Shown: one piece after another, positions 7,715 through 15,798 of the stretch
How the letters are laid out: each line of letters starts with the position of its first letter
How positions within the stretch are numbered: the first letter of the stretch is position 1
Made by a program: the position numbers and the translations under genes
The notes under the pieces: model-generated
Told to the model about the DNA's origin: nothing
Seen by the model: the letters and a program-made list of their open reading frames with translations, nothing else
The model's database searches: none
Assembly (NCBI RefSeq): GCF_000332995.1
Contig: NZ_BANS01000018.1
Location: forward strand, 1 to 39,947
Length of the DNA: 39,947 bases
Direction of reading: 5' to 3'
Source: Gordonia amicalis NBRC 100051 = JCM 11271
GTDB lineage: Bacteria; Actinomycetota; Actinomycetes; Mycobacteriales; Mycobacteriaceae

Positions 7715-9553
7715 ATGTGGCGCACGAGAACTCGATGGACCCCGGCGGTGATCGTCGCGGTCTGTGCTGTCGTGATCACCGCCACCGCCGCCTGTTCCTC
7801 CTCGGAGGACGACGGTCCGCGCGGGGCCGCCGAACGATTCCTCGAGGCGTACTCGCAACAGGAACTCGACGCGGCCGCCGCCCTCACCGACGTGCCGCAG
7901 ACCTCGCGGTCGGCGATGGAGTCGGCGTGGTCGGGACTGGCCGCCGAAGAACTCGAGACGAAGGCCGGTCGGGTACGCGTCACCGGTGACACGGCCGAGG
8001 TGCAGGTCGGCTACACGTGGACGCTCCCGCGCGGCCGGGACTGGTCCTACGACGCGACCCTGCGCATGGGCCGATCCGACGCCGGCTGGGCGGTTCGTTG
8101 GGCGTCGACCGCGATCCACCCGAAACTCGGCGCCGATCAACGCCTCTCGCTGCAGATCATCGAGGCGCCGCGGGCGACGGTCAACGAGGCCGACGGTTCG
8201 GAGGTCATGGTCAACGGCACCGTCGTCGGCGTGAACTTCGATGCCGGAGAGGCCACCGAGCAGGGTGCTTCGGTGGCGACCTCGGTCACGAGCGCGGTCG
8301 GCGTGCTGCGCCGGCTCAACCCGGATCTCGACGAACAGCTGATCACCGAACAGGTCACCTCGAGTCGCCGGCAGTATCCGCTGGCCCGCCTGTCGCACGC
8401 CCAGTTCGACCGGCTCCGCGACCAGCTCGCGATCCCCGGTGTCGTCACCAACGAACAGGCCGAGCTGGTTCCCAAGGACCCCAAGTTCGCGCCGGCACTG
8501 CTGACCGAGGTCAAGAAGGTCGTCGACGGCGAGGTCGCCGGGCGTGCCGGCTGGCGCGTGGTCTCGGTGAACCCCAACGGACTCGACGCCGCCGTGCTCG
8601 CCGACCACGACCCCGACCCGTCGCCGGCGGTGTCGCTCAGCCTGTCGCGGACGGTGCAGAACGCGGCGCAGCGAGCAGTCAACGCCACCAACAGGTTCCA
8701 GGTCGCGATGGTCGTCGTGCAGCCGTCCACCGGTCGCATCCTCGCCGTCGCGCAGAACCCCGCCGCGGACACGCAGGGGCCGATCGCGACGACCGGCCTG
8801 TACCCGCCGGGTTCGACGTTCAAGATGGTCACCGCCGCGGCCGCGATCAACCGCAAGATGGCCGGGCCCGATTCCGTCGTGGGTTGCCCGGGGGAGGTCC
8901 AGATCGGACCGCGTCTGATCCCGAACTACAACGGCTTCGCGCTGGGCACCGTGTCGATGCTGCAGGCGTTCGCCGCGTCGTGCAACACCACTTTCGCCAA
9001 GCTCGCCAGCCAGATGGGACCGTCCGATCTCGCCCACGCGGCCGCGGCGATGGGGGTCGGCCAGCAGTACACGATCGCCGGACTCGACGCGGTGTCCGGA
9101 TCGGTGCCCATCGAGAACGAACTGGTCGCACGGAGCGAGGACGGTTTCGGGCAGGGGAAGGTGCTGGTGTCGCCCCTCGGACTGGCGCTCGTCGCTGCGA
9201 CCGTCGCCAACGGTGTCAAAACGCCGGTGCCGCAACTGATCCTGGACAAGCCCACCAAGGTCGAAGGCCCGACCCCGACGATGCCGCCCGAGGTCTATCA
9301 GCAACTGCGGCCGATGATGCGGGCGGTGATCACCAGCGGTACCGCGTCGGTGATCGACGGTCGCGGAGCGGTCTTCGGGAAAACCGGCGAAGCCGAGTTC
9401 GAGGGCGGGTCGCACGCCTGGTTCGCGGGGTACCGCGGCGACATCGCCTTCGCGACGCTCGTGGTCCGTGGTGGCGACTCGAACAACGCCGTCGCCGTCA
9501 CCCGCGACTTCTTCGACGGGCTGGGGCCGGGTTACGCGGTCCGCACGCCCTAA
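7715..9553 (+). CDS. Penicillin-binding lipoprotein, class B transpeptidase (Rv2864c-like)
   Basis: About 612 residues. The N-terminus (MWRTRTRWTP, then a hydrophobic stretch) ends in the lipobox TAAC with C27 as lipidation site. An NTF2-like MecA_N domain follows (AAERFLEAYSQQELDAAAAL...), then a PBP dimerisation domain and the transpeptidase domain. The three penicillin-binding motifs are intact: S367-TFK, S422-CN and K556-TG. It therefore cross-links peptidoglycan outside the membrane while anchored by lipid. Orthologous by position and layout to M. tuberculosis Rv2864c. Its last 4 bp overlap the 3' end of the convergent hmuV (stops TAA 9551-9553 and complementary TAG 9550-9552). Confidence 0.93.
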   Translation: MWRTRTRWTPAVIVAVCAVVITATAACSSSEDDGPRGAAERFLEAYSQQELDAAAALTDVPQTSRSAMESAWSGLAAEELETKAGRVRVTGDTAEVQVGYTWTLPRGRDWSYDATLRMGRSDAGWAVRWASTAIHPKLGADQRLSLQIIEAPRATVNEADGSEVMVNGTVVGVNFDAGEATEQGASVATSVTSAVGVLRRLNPDLDEQLITEQVTSSRRQYPLARLSHAQFDRLRDQLAIPGVVTNEQAELVPKDPKFAPALLTEVKKVVDGEVAGRAGWRVVSVNPNGLDAAVLADHDPDPSPAVSLSLSRTVQNAAQRAVNATNRFQVAMVVVQPSTGRILAVAQNPAADTQGPIATTGLYPPGSTFKMVTAAAAINRKMAGPDSVVGCPGEVQIGPRLIPNYNGFALGTVSMLQAFAASCNTTFAKLASQMGPSDLAHAAAAMGVGQQYTIAGLDAVSGSVPIENELVARSEDGFGQGKVLVSPLGLALVAATVANGVKTPVPQLILDKPTKVEGPTPTMPPEVYQQLRPMMRAVITSGTASVIDGRGAVFGKTGEAEFEGGSHAWFAGYRGDIAFATLVVRGGDSNNAVAVTRDFFDGLGPGYAVRTP

Positions 9554-10338
9554 CGGCGTTCGGGCAGGATCACCCGGCGGCCGCCGTGGTCGATGACCTC
9601 GACCGGATGGTCGTAGGTACGGCTCAACAGCTCGGCGGTCATCACCTCGTCGGTGGGGCCGACGGCCAGCAGCTCCCCGTGCTTCATGACCGCCACCCGG
9701 TCGGCGTAGGCGGCGGCCAAGGTCAGGTCGTGCACCACGAGCAGCACGGCGTTTCCGGCGTCGCGATGAACACGCAGGATCTCGAGGACCTGCTCCTGGT
9801 GGTGGATGTCGAGTGCGGCGGTCGGCTCGTCGAGCATCATGACCGGCGTGTCCTGGGCCAGGGCCCGCGCCAGCGACACCCGCGCCTGCTGCCCGCCGGA
9901 CAGCTGGGCGAAGGGCCGGTCGACGATGTCGGCGAGTTCGCACAGGTCGACGGCGTCGGCGATGACCGCGGGGGAGTCGGCGGCCTTCGGGGTCCGCAGC
10001 CAGGGGTAGCGCCCCATGGCGACGACCTCGGCGACGGTGAACGGGGTGTCCACCCGGTTCTGTTGGGTGACCACACTGCGGTGACGCGCGAGCTCTCGCA
10101 ACGAGGTGGTGGCGACGTTGCGGCCGTCGATCGTCACGCGGCCACTGTGGGGGCGGCGCGTACCGGACAACACCGACAGCAGCGTCGACTTGCCGCACCC
10201 GTTGGGCCCGACCAGTGCGACGAGCTCGCCGGGATGGACCTCGAGGGAGACGCCGCGCACGACCTCGCGCCCGCCGAGTTCGACCCGGATGTCCTCGGCC
10301 GCGATCCCCGGCGTCCCGACGGCACGTGCGGCGGTCAC
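9550..10338 (-). CDS. hmuV: Haem ABC importer ATP-binding protein HmuV
   Basis: 262-residue ABC ATPase. Walker A GPNGCGKST (about 43-51), Q-loop VVTQQNRVDTPFTVAEVVAMG, signature LSGGQQARVSLARAL, Walker B VMMLDEPTAALD and H-loop LLVVHDLTLAA are all intact. The FTVAEVVAMGRYPW segment is typical of haem/iron-complex importers of the HmuV/FecE group. It is the third gene of hmuTUV; its GTG start overlaps the hmuU stop (GTGA, 4 bp), so translation is probably coupled. Vitamin B12 or siderophore transport is an alternative, but the HmuT-like binding protein favours haem. Confidence 0.9.
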   Translation of the reverse strand: MTAARAVGTPGIAAEDIRVELGGREVVRGVSLEVHPGELVALVGPNGCGKSTLLSVLSGTRRPHSGRVTIDGRNVATTSLRELARHRSVVTQQNRVDTPFTVAEVVAMGRYPWLRTPKAADSPAVIADAVDLCELADIVDRPFAQLSGGQQARVSLARALAQDTPVMMLDEPTAALDIHHQEQVLEILRVHRDAGNAVLLVVHDLTLAAAYADRVAVMKHGELLAVGPTDEVMTAELLSRTYDHPVEVIDHGGRRVILPERR

Positions 10339-11435
10339 CAGCCGGCTCCCGCGTGACGACTACGGCGCAGCAGGATGAAGAAGACGGGCCCGCCGATCAG
10401 CGAGGTGAACATGCCGAGGGGGAGATCGGCGTCGCCGAGCATCGTGCGGGCCGCGAGATCGGCGCCGGTGATGACGAGCGCGCCGCCGATCACGCTGGTG
10501 GGCAGCAGGATGGAATGTTTGGGTCCGACGATCAGCCGCATCACGTGCGGGACGACCAGGCCGACGAAGGCGATGATGCCGGCGAAGGCGACGGCCGCGG
10601 CGGTGAGGACCGCGGTCAGCACGATGGCCTGGCGTCGAACGGATTCCACGTTGACGCCCAGGGACGCCGCCTGGATCTCGCCGAGGGCGAGGAGGTCGAG
10701 CTTGTGGACGAGCAGTGCGCAGGCGGCAACACCTCCGATGACCAGCGGTGCCACCACCCAGATCTCGCTCCAGGTGCGGCCGGCCAGCGATCCCAGCTGC
10801 CAGAAGATGATCTGCTCGCGGGCGGCGGTGGAGGCGACGAAGGTCAGGAAGGCGATGACGCCCGCGGCGAAGGCGTTCACCGCGATGCCGGTGAGCACCA
10901 GCATGATCGCCGACGACGATCCGTCGCGCAGCGAGAGGAGGTAGACCGCGGCGGCGGTGACGAGACCGAAGAGGAAAGCGGCCCCGGCCAGTGCCCAATT
11001 CCCGCCGGCCCCACCGACTCCCGCTGTGCCGCCGGCCAGGACGATGACCAGGCAGGCGCCGACGGCCGACCCGGAGGACACCCCGATGATGCTCGGTTCG
11101 GCGAGGGGATTGGCCAGTACGCCCTGCAACAGACAGCCCGCAGCGCCGAGGGCGGCACCGACGAAGAGCCCGAGCACGATCCGCGGGAACCGCACGTTCC
11201 ACAGAGCCCCCTCACCGTTGGGGTGCGAGGGCAGCGGCCCGATCTCGAGATGAAAGTGGTGGGCGATGCTGCCCAGGACCTCCAGCGGCGGGATCTCCAC
11301 CTGACCGATTCCGGCGGAGACGATCGCCAGCGTCGCGGTGGCGATCAGCATCACGACCACCACGGTGAGGTTGCGGACCCGGTGCGAGCGGCCGATGGGC
11401 GGCGCGGTCGTGGCGTCGGCGGTCTGGACGCTCAC
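10335..11435 (-). CDS. hmuU: Haem ABC importer permease HmuU
   Basis: FecCD-family permease of 366 residues with about nine or ten hydrophobic helices. The N-terminal helix is LTVVVVMLIATATLAIVSAG. Family signatures include VLGLFVGAALGAAGCLLQGV, NPLAEPSIIGVSSGSAVGA, GIIAFVGLVVPHVMRLIVGP and a final GLPxG-like segment (DLPLGMFTSLIGGPVFFILL). It would form a homodimeric channel in the cytoplasmic membrane with two HmuV subunits. The start GTG (11435) overlaps the hmuT stop by 4 bp, and the stop overlaps hmuV by 4 bp, so all three genes form one operon. Confidence 0.91.
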   Translation of the reverse strand: MSVQTADATTAPPIGRSHRVRNLTVVVVMLIATATLAIVSAGIGQVEIPPLEVLGSIAHHFHLEIGPLPSHPNGEGALWNVRFPRIVLGLFVGAALGAAGCLLQGVLANPLAEPSIIGVSSGSAVGACLVIVLAGGTAGVGGAGGNWALAGAAFLFGLVTAAAVYLLSLRDGSSSAIMLVLTGIAVNAFAAGVIAFLTFVASTAAREQIIFWQLGSLAGRTWSEIWVVAPLVIGGVAACALLVHKLDLLALGEIQAASLGVNVESVRRQAIVLTAVLTAAAVAFAGIIAFVGLVVPHVMRLIVGPKHSILLPTSVIGGALVITGADLAARTMLGDADLPLGMFTSLIGGPVFFILLRRSRHAGAGW

Positions 11436-12469
11436 GTGTAGATCGCCTTCGCCAGGGCCGCGAGCACCAGGCCGACGTCGGGGCCGAAGGCGAGGATCTT
11501 GCTCTCGTCGATCTGCACGACGCGGCGGTTGCGACCGGCCTCGGTGTCGGCGACTCCGGGAAGGGTGAGCACTCCGTCCGGACCGCCTACCGTGTCCGCG
11601 CCCTGTGTCATGACGATCAGGACGTCCGGGTCGGCGGTGATCATCGCCTCCGCGGTGATGGCGGTGAAGGCGCCGGTGAGCTGCGCGGCCTCGCCGGCAT
11701 CCCGGCCACGTAGTTCGGCGATCAGATCATCGGCGCCCGAACCGGGTCCCGCGAGGAGCAGGAGATTGCGGCCGCGGATGTAGAGAAAGGCCATCGTCGG
11801 GTCGCCGGAGGGGTCGGGGACGAGATCGCGGGCCGCCTCGATCTGCGCATCGGTGCGTTCGACGAGCTTCTCACCGGCCGCGGGGACACCGAGCGCCTCG
11901 GCGACCGACCGCATCAACGTGTCGTTGGACGCGAGGTCGCGGATGGCGGGGAAGACCACCACGGTGACACCGGAGTCGCGGATCTGATCCACCGCGGTCG
12001 CCGGGAACCTCGATTCGCTGACCAGCAAGAGCGTCGGCGCAAGCGCCAGAACGGATTCGGCGTTGAGGCTGTGGCCGCGGTTGGTCACCACGGGGAGACC
12101 GACCGCGGACGGGAACGCCGTCGAGGTGTCGCGGCCGACGACGTGGGAGCCCAGACCGAGCGCGAAGACGATGCTGCCTAGGGTGCCGCTGATGTCGGCG
12201 GCGATGATCCGGCTGGTGTCGGTGACGGTGACCGGTCCGTAGCGCACCGAGTCGACGGTGACCGGCAGCGTCGAGGTCGGGTCGTCCTCGACGGGTGTCA
12301 CGTCGGTGTCGTCGAGGACAGCCGTCTGTGGGCCGTTGCGCAGGTGGGCTCCGGGAGAGTGCCGGTCCTGTTCGATCGGGGTGACGAAGCACGCCGAGAC
12401 GGTCAACGCGGTGAGGACCACCACCAGCCAGGTCCGCACCGATCTGATCGACGCGCCCACCGCCACCAC
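11432..12469 (-). CDS. hmuT: Haem-binding lipoprotein HmuT
   Basis: Substrate-binding lipoprotein of about 345 residues, class III (helix-backbone) fold. A short basic N-terminus and hydrophobic segment end in the lipobox VSAC. Characteristic HmuT segments are SIVFALGLGSHVVGRDTST, VVTNRGHSLNAESVLALAP, FPATAVDQIRDSGVTVVVF, AFLYIRGRNLLLLAGPGSG and ITADPDVLIVMTQG. The His in NRGH and the Tyr in FLYIRG are plausible haem ligands by analogy with corynebacterial HmuT; I have not aligned them formally. Start uncertain: GTG at 12469, 12466 or 12460. GAAGG lies directly before 12469 and at better spacing for 12460. First gene of hmuTUV, divergent from map. Confidence 0.9.
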   Translation of the reverse strand: MVAVGASIRSVRTWLVVVLTALTVSACFVTPIEQDRHSPGAHLRNGPQTAVLDDTDVTPVEDDPTSTLPVTVDSVRYGPVTVTDTSRIIAADISGTLGSIVFALGLGSHVVGRDTSTAFPSAVGLPVVTNRGHSLNAESVLALAPTLLLVSESRFPATAVDQIRDSGVTVVVFPAIRDLASNDTLMRSVAEALGVPAAGEKLVERTDAQIEAARDLVPDPSGDPTMAFLYIRGRNLLLLAGPGSGADDLIAELRGRDAGEAAQLTGAFTAITAEAMITADPDVLIVMTQGADTVGGPDGVLTLPGVADTEAGRNRRVVQIDESKILAFGPDVGLVLAALAKAIYT

Positions 12470-12506
12470 CTTCGATTCGGGTTCCGACGCTCAACGGCGC
12501 GGATGT

Positions 12507-12522
12507 CTTAGGGCGAGCTTAG
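12507..12522 (-). promoter_or_regulatory. hmuT promoter region with direct repeat of CTTAG
   Basis: On the minus strand TAAGCT (12516-12521) is a possible -10 for hmuT, giving a leader of about 40 nt with the GAAGG ribosome-binding sequence. The plus-strand pentamer CTTAG occurs twice (12507-12511 and 12518-12522), exactly 11 bp apart, which could place two regulator contacts on the same helix face. Regulator unknown; similarity to the DtxR/IdeR box is weak. Confidence 0.3.
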
Positions 12523-12571
12523 TTGTCGCGTCCGGGTCGTCCGCGCGCCGGTCCGCTTCGGAGGAGGTGGA

Positions 12572-12577
12572 TAAAGT
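12572..12577 (+). promoter_or_regulatory. -10 element of map
   Basis: TAAAGT ends 6 nt before the map ATG (12584). GGAGGAGG upstream (12560-12567) lies on the wrong side of this hexamer to serve as a Shine-Dalgarno if the transcript is leaderless. Confidence 0.4.
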
Positions 12578-12583
12578 GGTCGC

Positions 12584-13447
12584 ATGCCAGTTCGCAGCGC
12601 CCTGACTCCCGGTACCCCTACGCCGATCCGGACCGTGCCCGACTCCATCGAGCGGCCGGAGTACGTGTGGAAGCCGACGGTCGCCGAGGGACACGAACCA
12701 TGGGTGCAGACCCCCGAGACCATCGAGAAGATGCGCCTCGCCGGCAAGATCGCCGCCAATGCGCTCGCCGAGGCGGGCAAGGCCGTCGCACCCGGCGTGA
12801 CGACCGATGAACTCGACCGGATCGCCCACGAGTACATGGTTGATCACGGCGCCTACCCGTCGACGCTGGGCTACAAGGACTTCCCGAAGTCGTGCTGCAC
12901 GTCGCTCAACGAGGTGATCTGTCACGGCATCCCGGATTCGACCGTCATCGCCGACGGCGACATCGTCAACATCGATGTCACCGCCTACATCGACGGCGTC
13001 CACGGCGACACCAATGCGACCTTCCTCGCCGGGGACGTCGAGCAGGAGGTCGTCGATCTCGTCGAGCGCACCCGCATCGCCACCGAGCGGGCGATCAAGG
13101 CGGTCAAGCCGGGTCGCGAACTCAACGTCGTCGGACGAGTCATCGAGTCGTACGCGAACCGCTTCGGCTACACCGTCGTCCGTGACTTCACCGGTCACGG
13201 CATCGGGGAGACCTTCCACAACGGGCTCGTCGTGCTGCATTACGACGAACCCAACGTCGACACCGTCCTCGAACCGGGCATGGTGTTCACCATCGAGCCG
13301 ATGATCAACCTCGGCGGGCTGGCCTGGGAGATGTGGGACGACGGCTGGACGGTCGTCACCGCGGACCGGAAGTGGACCGCGCAGTTCGAGCACACCCTCG
13401 TGGTCACCGAGGACGGCGCGGAGATCCTGACCCTGCCGGACGCCTGA
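12584..13447 (+). CDS. map: Type I methionine aminopeptidase
   Basis: Removes the N-terminal methionine from nascent proteins. 287 residues including a proline-rich N-terminal extension ([20 protein letters not shown]) of the kind seen in M. tuberculosis MetAP1c (Rv2861c), where it is thought to contact the ribosome. All five metal ligands are visible: Asp in [10 protein letters not shown], Asp in HGDTNATF, His in [11 protein letters not shown], Glu in FTIEPMI and Glu in AQFEHTL. The substrate-site histidine lies in VICHGIPD. Divergent from hmuT, convergent with the kinase gene; a perfect palindrome lies between the stops. Confidence 0.96.
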   Translation: MPVRSALTPGTPTPIRTVPDSIERPEYVWKPTVAEGHEPWVQTPETIEKMRLAGKIAANALAEAGKAVAPGVTTDELDRIAHEYMVDHGAYPSTLGYKDFPKSCCTSLNEVICHGIPDSTVIADGDIVNIDVTAYIDGVHGDTNATFLAGDVEQEVVDLVERTRIATERAIKAVKPGRELNVVGRVIESYANRFGYTVVRDFTGHGIGETFHNGLVVLHYDEPNVDTVLEPGMVFTIEPMINLGGLAWEMWDDGWTVVTADRKWTAQFEHTLVVTEDGAEILTLPDA

Positions 13448-13454
13448 TCCGGGG

Positions 13455-13472
13455 CCCGCCTGATCAGGCGGG
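13455..13472. terminator. Palindrome at the convergent ends of map and the kinase gene
   Basis: CCCGCCTGATCAGGCGGG is a perfect 18-nt palindrome spanning the last codons and stop of the kinase gene (complement TGA 13464-13466), 8 bp after the map stop. It could fold as a short GC-rich hairpin on either transcript and act as a bidirectional terminator, but it has no spacer loop and no U-run. Confidence 0.35.
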
Positions 13473-15655
13473 GAAGCGCACGGCCTGCGGCTCGTTGCTC
13501 GTCGTGGTGGTGCCGTTGCCGAGCTGGCCCTTGCCGTTGAGTCCCCAGCAATACATCCCGGAACCGGCGACCGCACACACGTTGGCCGAGCCGGTGGTGA
13601 TCGCGGTGACGCCGGACAAGCCGTTGACCCGGTCCGGCGCGTGGTCGGGAAGCGCGCTCCGCGAACCCCAGCAGTAGGCGGAACCGCCCGCCGCGGCGCA
13701 CGCGCCGTAACCCGCGGTCGAGACCTGCGTCGCGCCCCGCACGTCGATCGGCGTCGGCCGCAGCCGGTTGACCTCGGTGCCGTCGCCGAGCTGCCCGGAC
13801 TCGTTCTCCCCCCAGCAGAAGACGGTGCCCGAGGCGCCGCCCGAGCCGTCGGCGACCGCGCAGGTCGAGTAGAGACTCGTGCTGATCGAGGTGGGGGAAT
13901 CGAGGTCGAGCTTCGTCGGAACCGCCCGGTTGGTGGTGGTGCCGTCGCCGACCTGCCCGTCGGCGTTGTTGCCCCAGCAGTAGGCGGATCCCGCCGCGAT
14001 GGCACAGGTCGTCGTGTGCGCGGACGAGACCCGCCGTCACGTCGGACAGGCCCGGGACCCGCGTCGGCACCGGGACCGACGCGCCCGTGCCCGCGCCGGT
14101 CTGCCCGTTGAGGTTGTTCCCCCAGCAGTACAGGTCGCCCGAACTGATCGCGCAGGTGGTGAGGCCGACCGAGACCGCGCTCACATCGCCGAGACCGGAC
14201 ACCTTGGTCGGCAGCGTGACCTGCCGGCCGGACTGTCCGGCGCCGTGGCCCCAGCAGTACAGGTCACCCGAGGCGATCGCGCAGGTCTTGCCGAGCCCAC
14301 CCATACTGACCGCCGACACCTCGTCGACGCCGGACACCTTCGCCGGTCGCGAGCGGTCTGTCGTGGAGCCGTCGCCGAGCGTGCCGTACTGGTTCCCGCC
14401 CCAGCAGAACAGCTCACCGCCACGCACCGCGCAGGTACTGTCGCCGCTCGAGGCGATGGACTCGAGATCACCGCCCGAAGCGGGTGTGGCGTCGGCCGAT
14501 TCACCGGTCGAGGAGGTCGAGGACCCCGAGGCCGTGGTCGCCGGGGCGTCGTCGGAACCGAGAAGGACGATCGCGGTGACGACGAGCGCCAGGACGAGGA
14601 CGAACGCACCCACCCCGACACCCACGAACAATCCCGTTCGCTTCTGCGGCCGGGGTGGGCCCCCGGGCGGTGGGTTGAAGCCGCCGGCGAAGGCCGGGGC
14701 GGGGGTGTGCGGGTTGTAGCCGAGCGGATGCGTCCGAGGGGGTTGCCGGGTCTGCGGGTAGCGCTGCGCGGGTGGCTGGGCCCGTGGGGGGAACGCAGGT
14801 GCCGGGGTGGTGGGCGCGGCTCGGCGCGGGCCGGTCGCGGCCGCCCGCTCGAGGGCGGTCGCGAACTCTGCGCACGACGCGTACCGGTCGCCGGGCCGTT
14901 TGGCCAGCGCCCGGGCGAAGACCGCGTCGAGGTGTGCCAGTGCCGGATCGAGGTCCGAGGGCCGGGATACGGGTGAGTTCACATGGCCGGAGATGAGTGC
15001 CATCGGCGTCGTGCCCGGGAACGGCTGACTGCCGGTGAGGAGCTGGAAGGGTGGTGCAGGCCAGGGCGTACTGGTCCGAGGCGGGGATCGCGGCCTCTCC
15101 GGTGAGCAGTTCGGGAGCGGCGTAGGCCAGCGTGCCCACGAACAGGTTGGTCGCCGTCATCTTGTTCCCGTCGACGAGGCGGGCGATGCCGAAGTCGAGG
15201 ACGGTCACGCGGCTGATGCGGCCATCCGGTCCGCGGGCGACGACGATGTTCGCCGGCTTGATGTCTCGGTGGATGACCCGCTGACCATGTGCGTAATCGA
15301 GGGCGTCGGCCACGCGGCCGGCGATGGTGACGACCTCGTCGACGGGCATCGGGCCGGCGCCGGTGAGGTCCTTGCCATCGAGGTAGGTCATCGAGAACCA
15401 CGGGCTGCCGTTCTCCACACCGTGGGTGTAGACGGTGACGATGCCCGGGTGATCGAGGGCCGCCGCGGTACGGGCCTCGTTGCGGAACCGCTCGTGGAAG
15501 CTCGGGTCCGAGGGGTTGGGCGAGATGATCTTCAGGGCCTCACGGCGGCCCAGCGTCGGATGTTCGACGAGCCAGACCTGACCCATGCCGCCGCGTCCCA
15601 GCAGAGAGATGACGCGATACCCGGCGAACGTCGCCCCGGGTTCCACGATCTGCAC
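13464..15655 (-). pseudogene. Receptor-type Ser/Thr protein kinase with seven RCC1-like repeats, two frameshifts
   Basis: Reading through two breaks gives about 729 residues. N-terminal Hanks kinase: glycine loop GRGGMG (20-25), K42, HRDIKPAN with D131, DFG 154-156 and GTLAYAAPE. A Pro-rich linker follows, then one membrane helix (LFVGVGVGAFVLVLALVVTAIVLLG run). Seven extracytoplasmic RCC1-like repeats come next, each with a CA(V/I/A)...(Y/F)CWG cysteine pair and often GQLGDGT, suggesting a seven-bladed propeller. Break 1 is one extra base in GGG at 15049-15051 after kinase residue 202. Break 2 is one extra base in CCC at 14030-14032 inside repeat 4. Dropping one base at each site restores a single frame to the stop. 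Either sequence errors or a recent pseudogene. Start GTG 15655 (15688 possible); the in-frame GTG 15727 overlaps a likely -10 (15726-15731). Confidence 0.85.
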
Positions 15656-15725
15656 GCCCGACGACCCCCGTTCCCGACCTGCCCTCACGGGCTCTCCCGA
15701 CCACGCCCTCGCAGGCGTTGACGTC

Positions 15726-15731
15726 ACTGTA
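15726..15731 (-). promoter_or_regulatory. -10 element of the kinase gene
   Basis: TACAGT on the minus strand gives a predicted transcript start near 15719 and a leader of roughly 60 nt before GTG 15655. It overlaps the end of a TGACGTCA palindrome (15719-15726). Confidence 0.3.
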
Positions 15732-15786
15732 ACCAGCGTGGGCGGGTCGCGAGGTGAGTGGTGGTTCGTGTGAACGACGCCACCAC

Positions 15787-15792
15787 TACGCT
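15787..15792 (+). promoter_or_regulatory. -10 element of cobQ
   Basis: TACGCT ends 6 nt before GTG 15799, which decides the start among the in-frame GTG codons 15754, 15796 and 15799. Apparently leaderless. Confidence 0.4.
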
Positions 15793-15798
15793 GTCGTG

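Noticed and set aside
7646..10198. 850-residue minus-strand open frame
   Set aside because: Antisense shadow of the penicillin-binding lipoprotein gene and an alternate frame of hmuV; Arg/Gly/His-rich translation with no family motif, as expected in high-GC DNA.
12507..12525. IdeR/DtxR iron box upstream of hmuT
   Set aside because: Only about half of the 19 consensus positions match, on one half-site; not enough to call, though iron control of a haem operon would be sensible.
13240..14030. Continuation of the 15003-initiated minus-strand frame past 14030
   Set aside because: Beyond 14030 this frame becomes Arg-rich without CWG motifs; the RCC1 repeats continue in the neighbouring frame, so the true gene shifts there.
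15656..15727. GTG 15727 as kinase start
   Set aside because: In frame, but it overlaps the likely -10 TACAGT, and kinases of this type begin only a few residues before the glycine loop.
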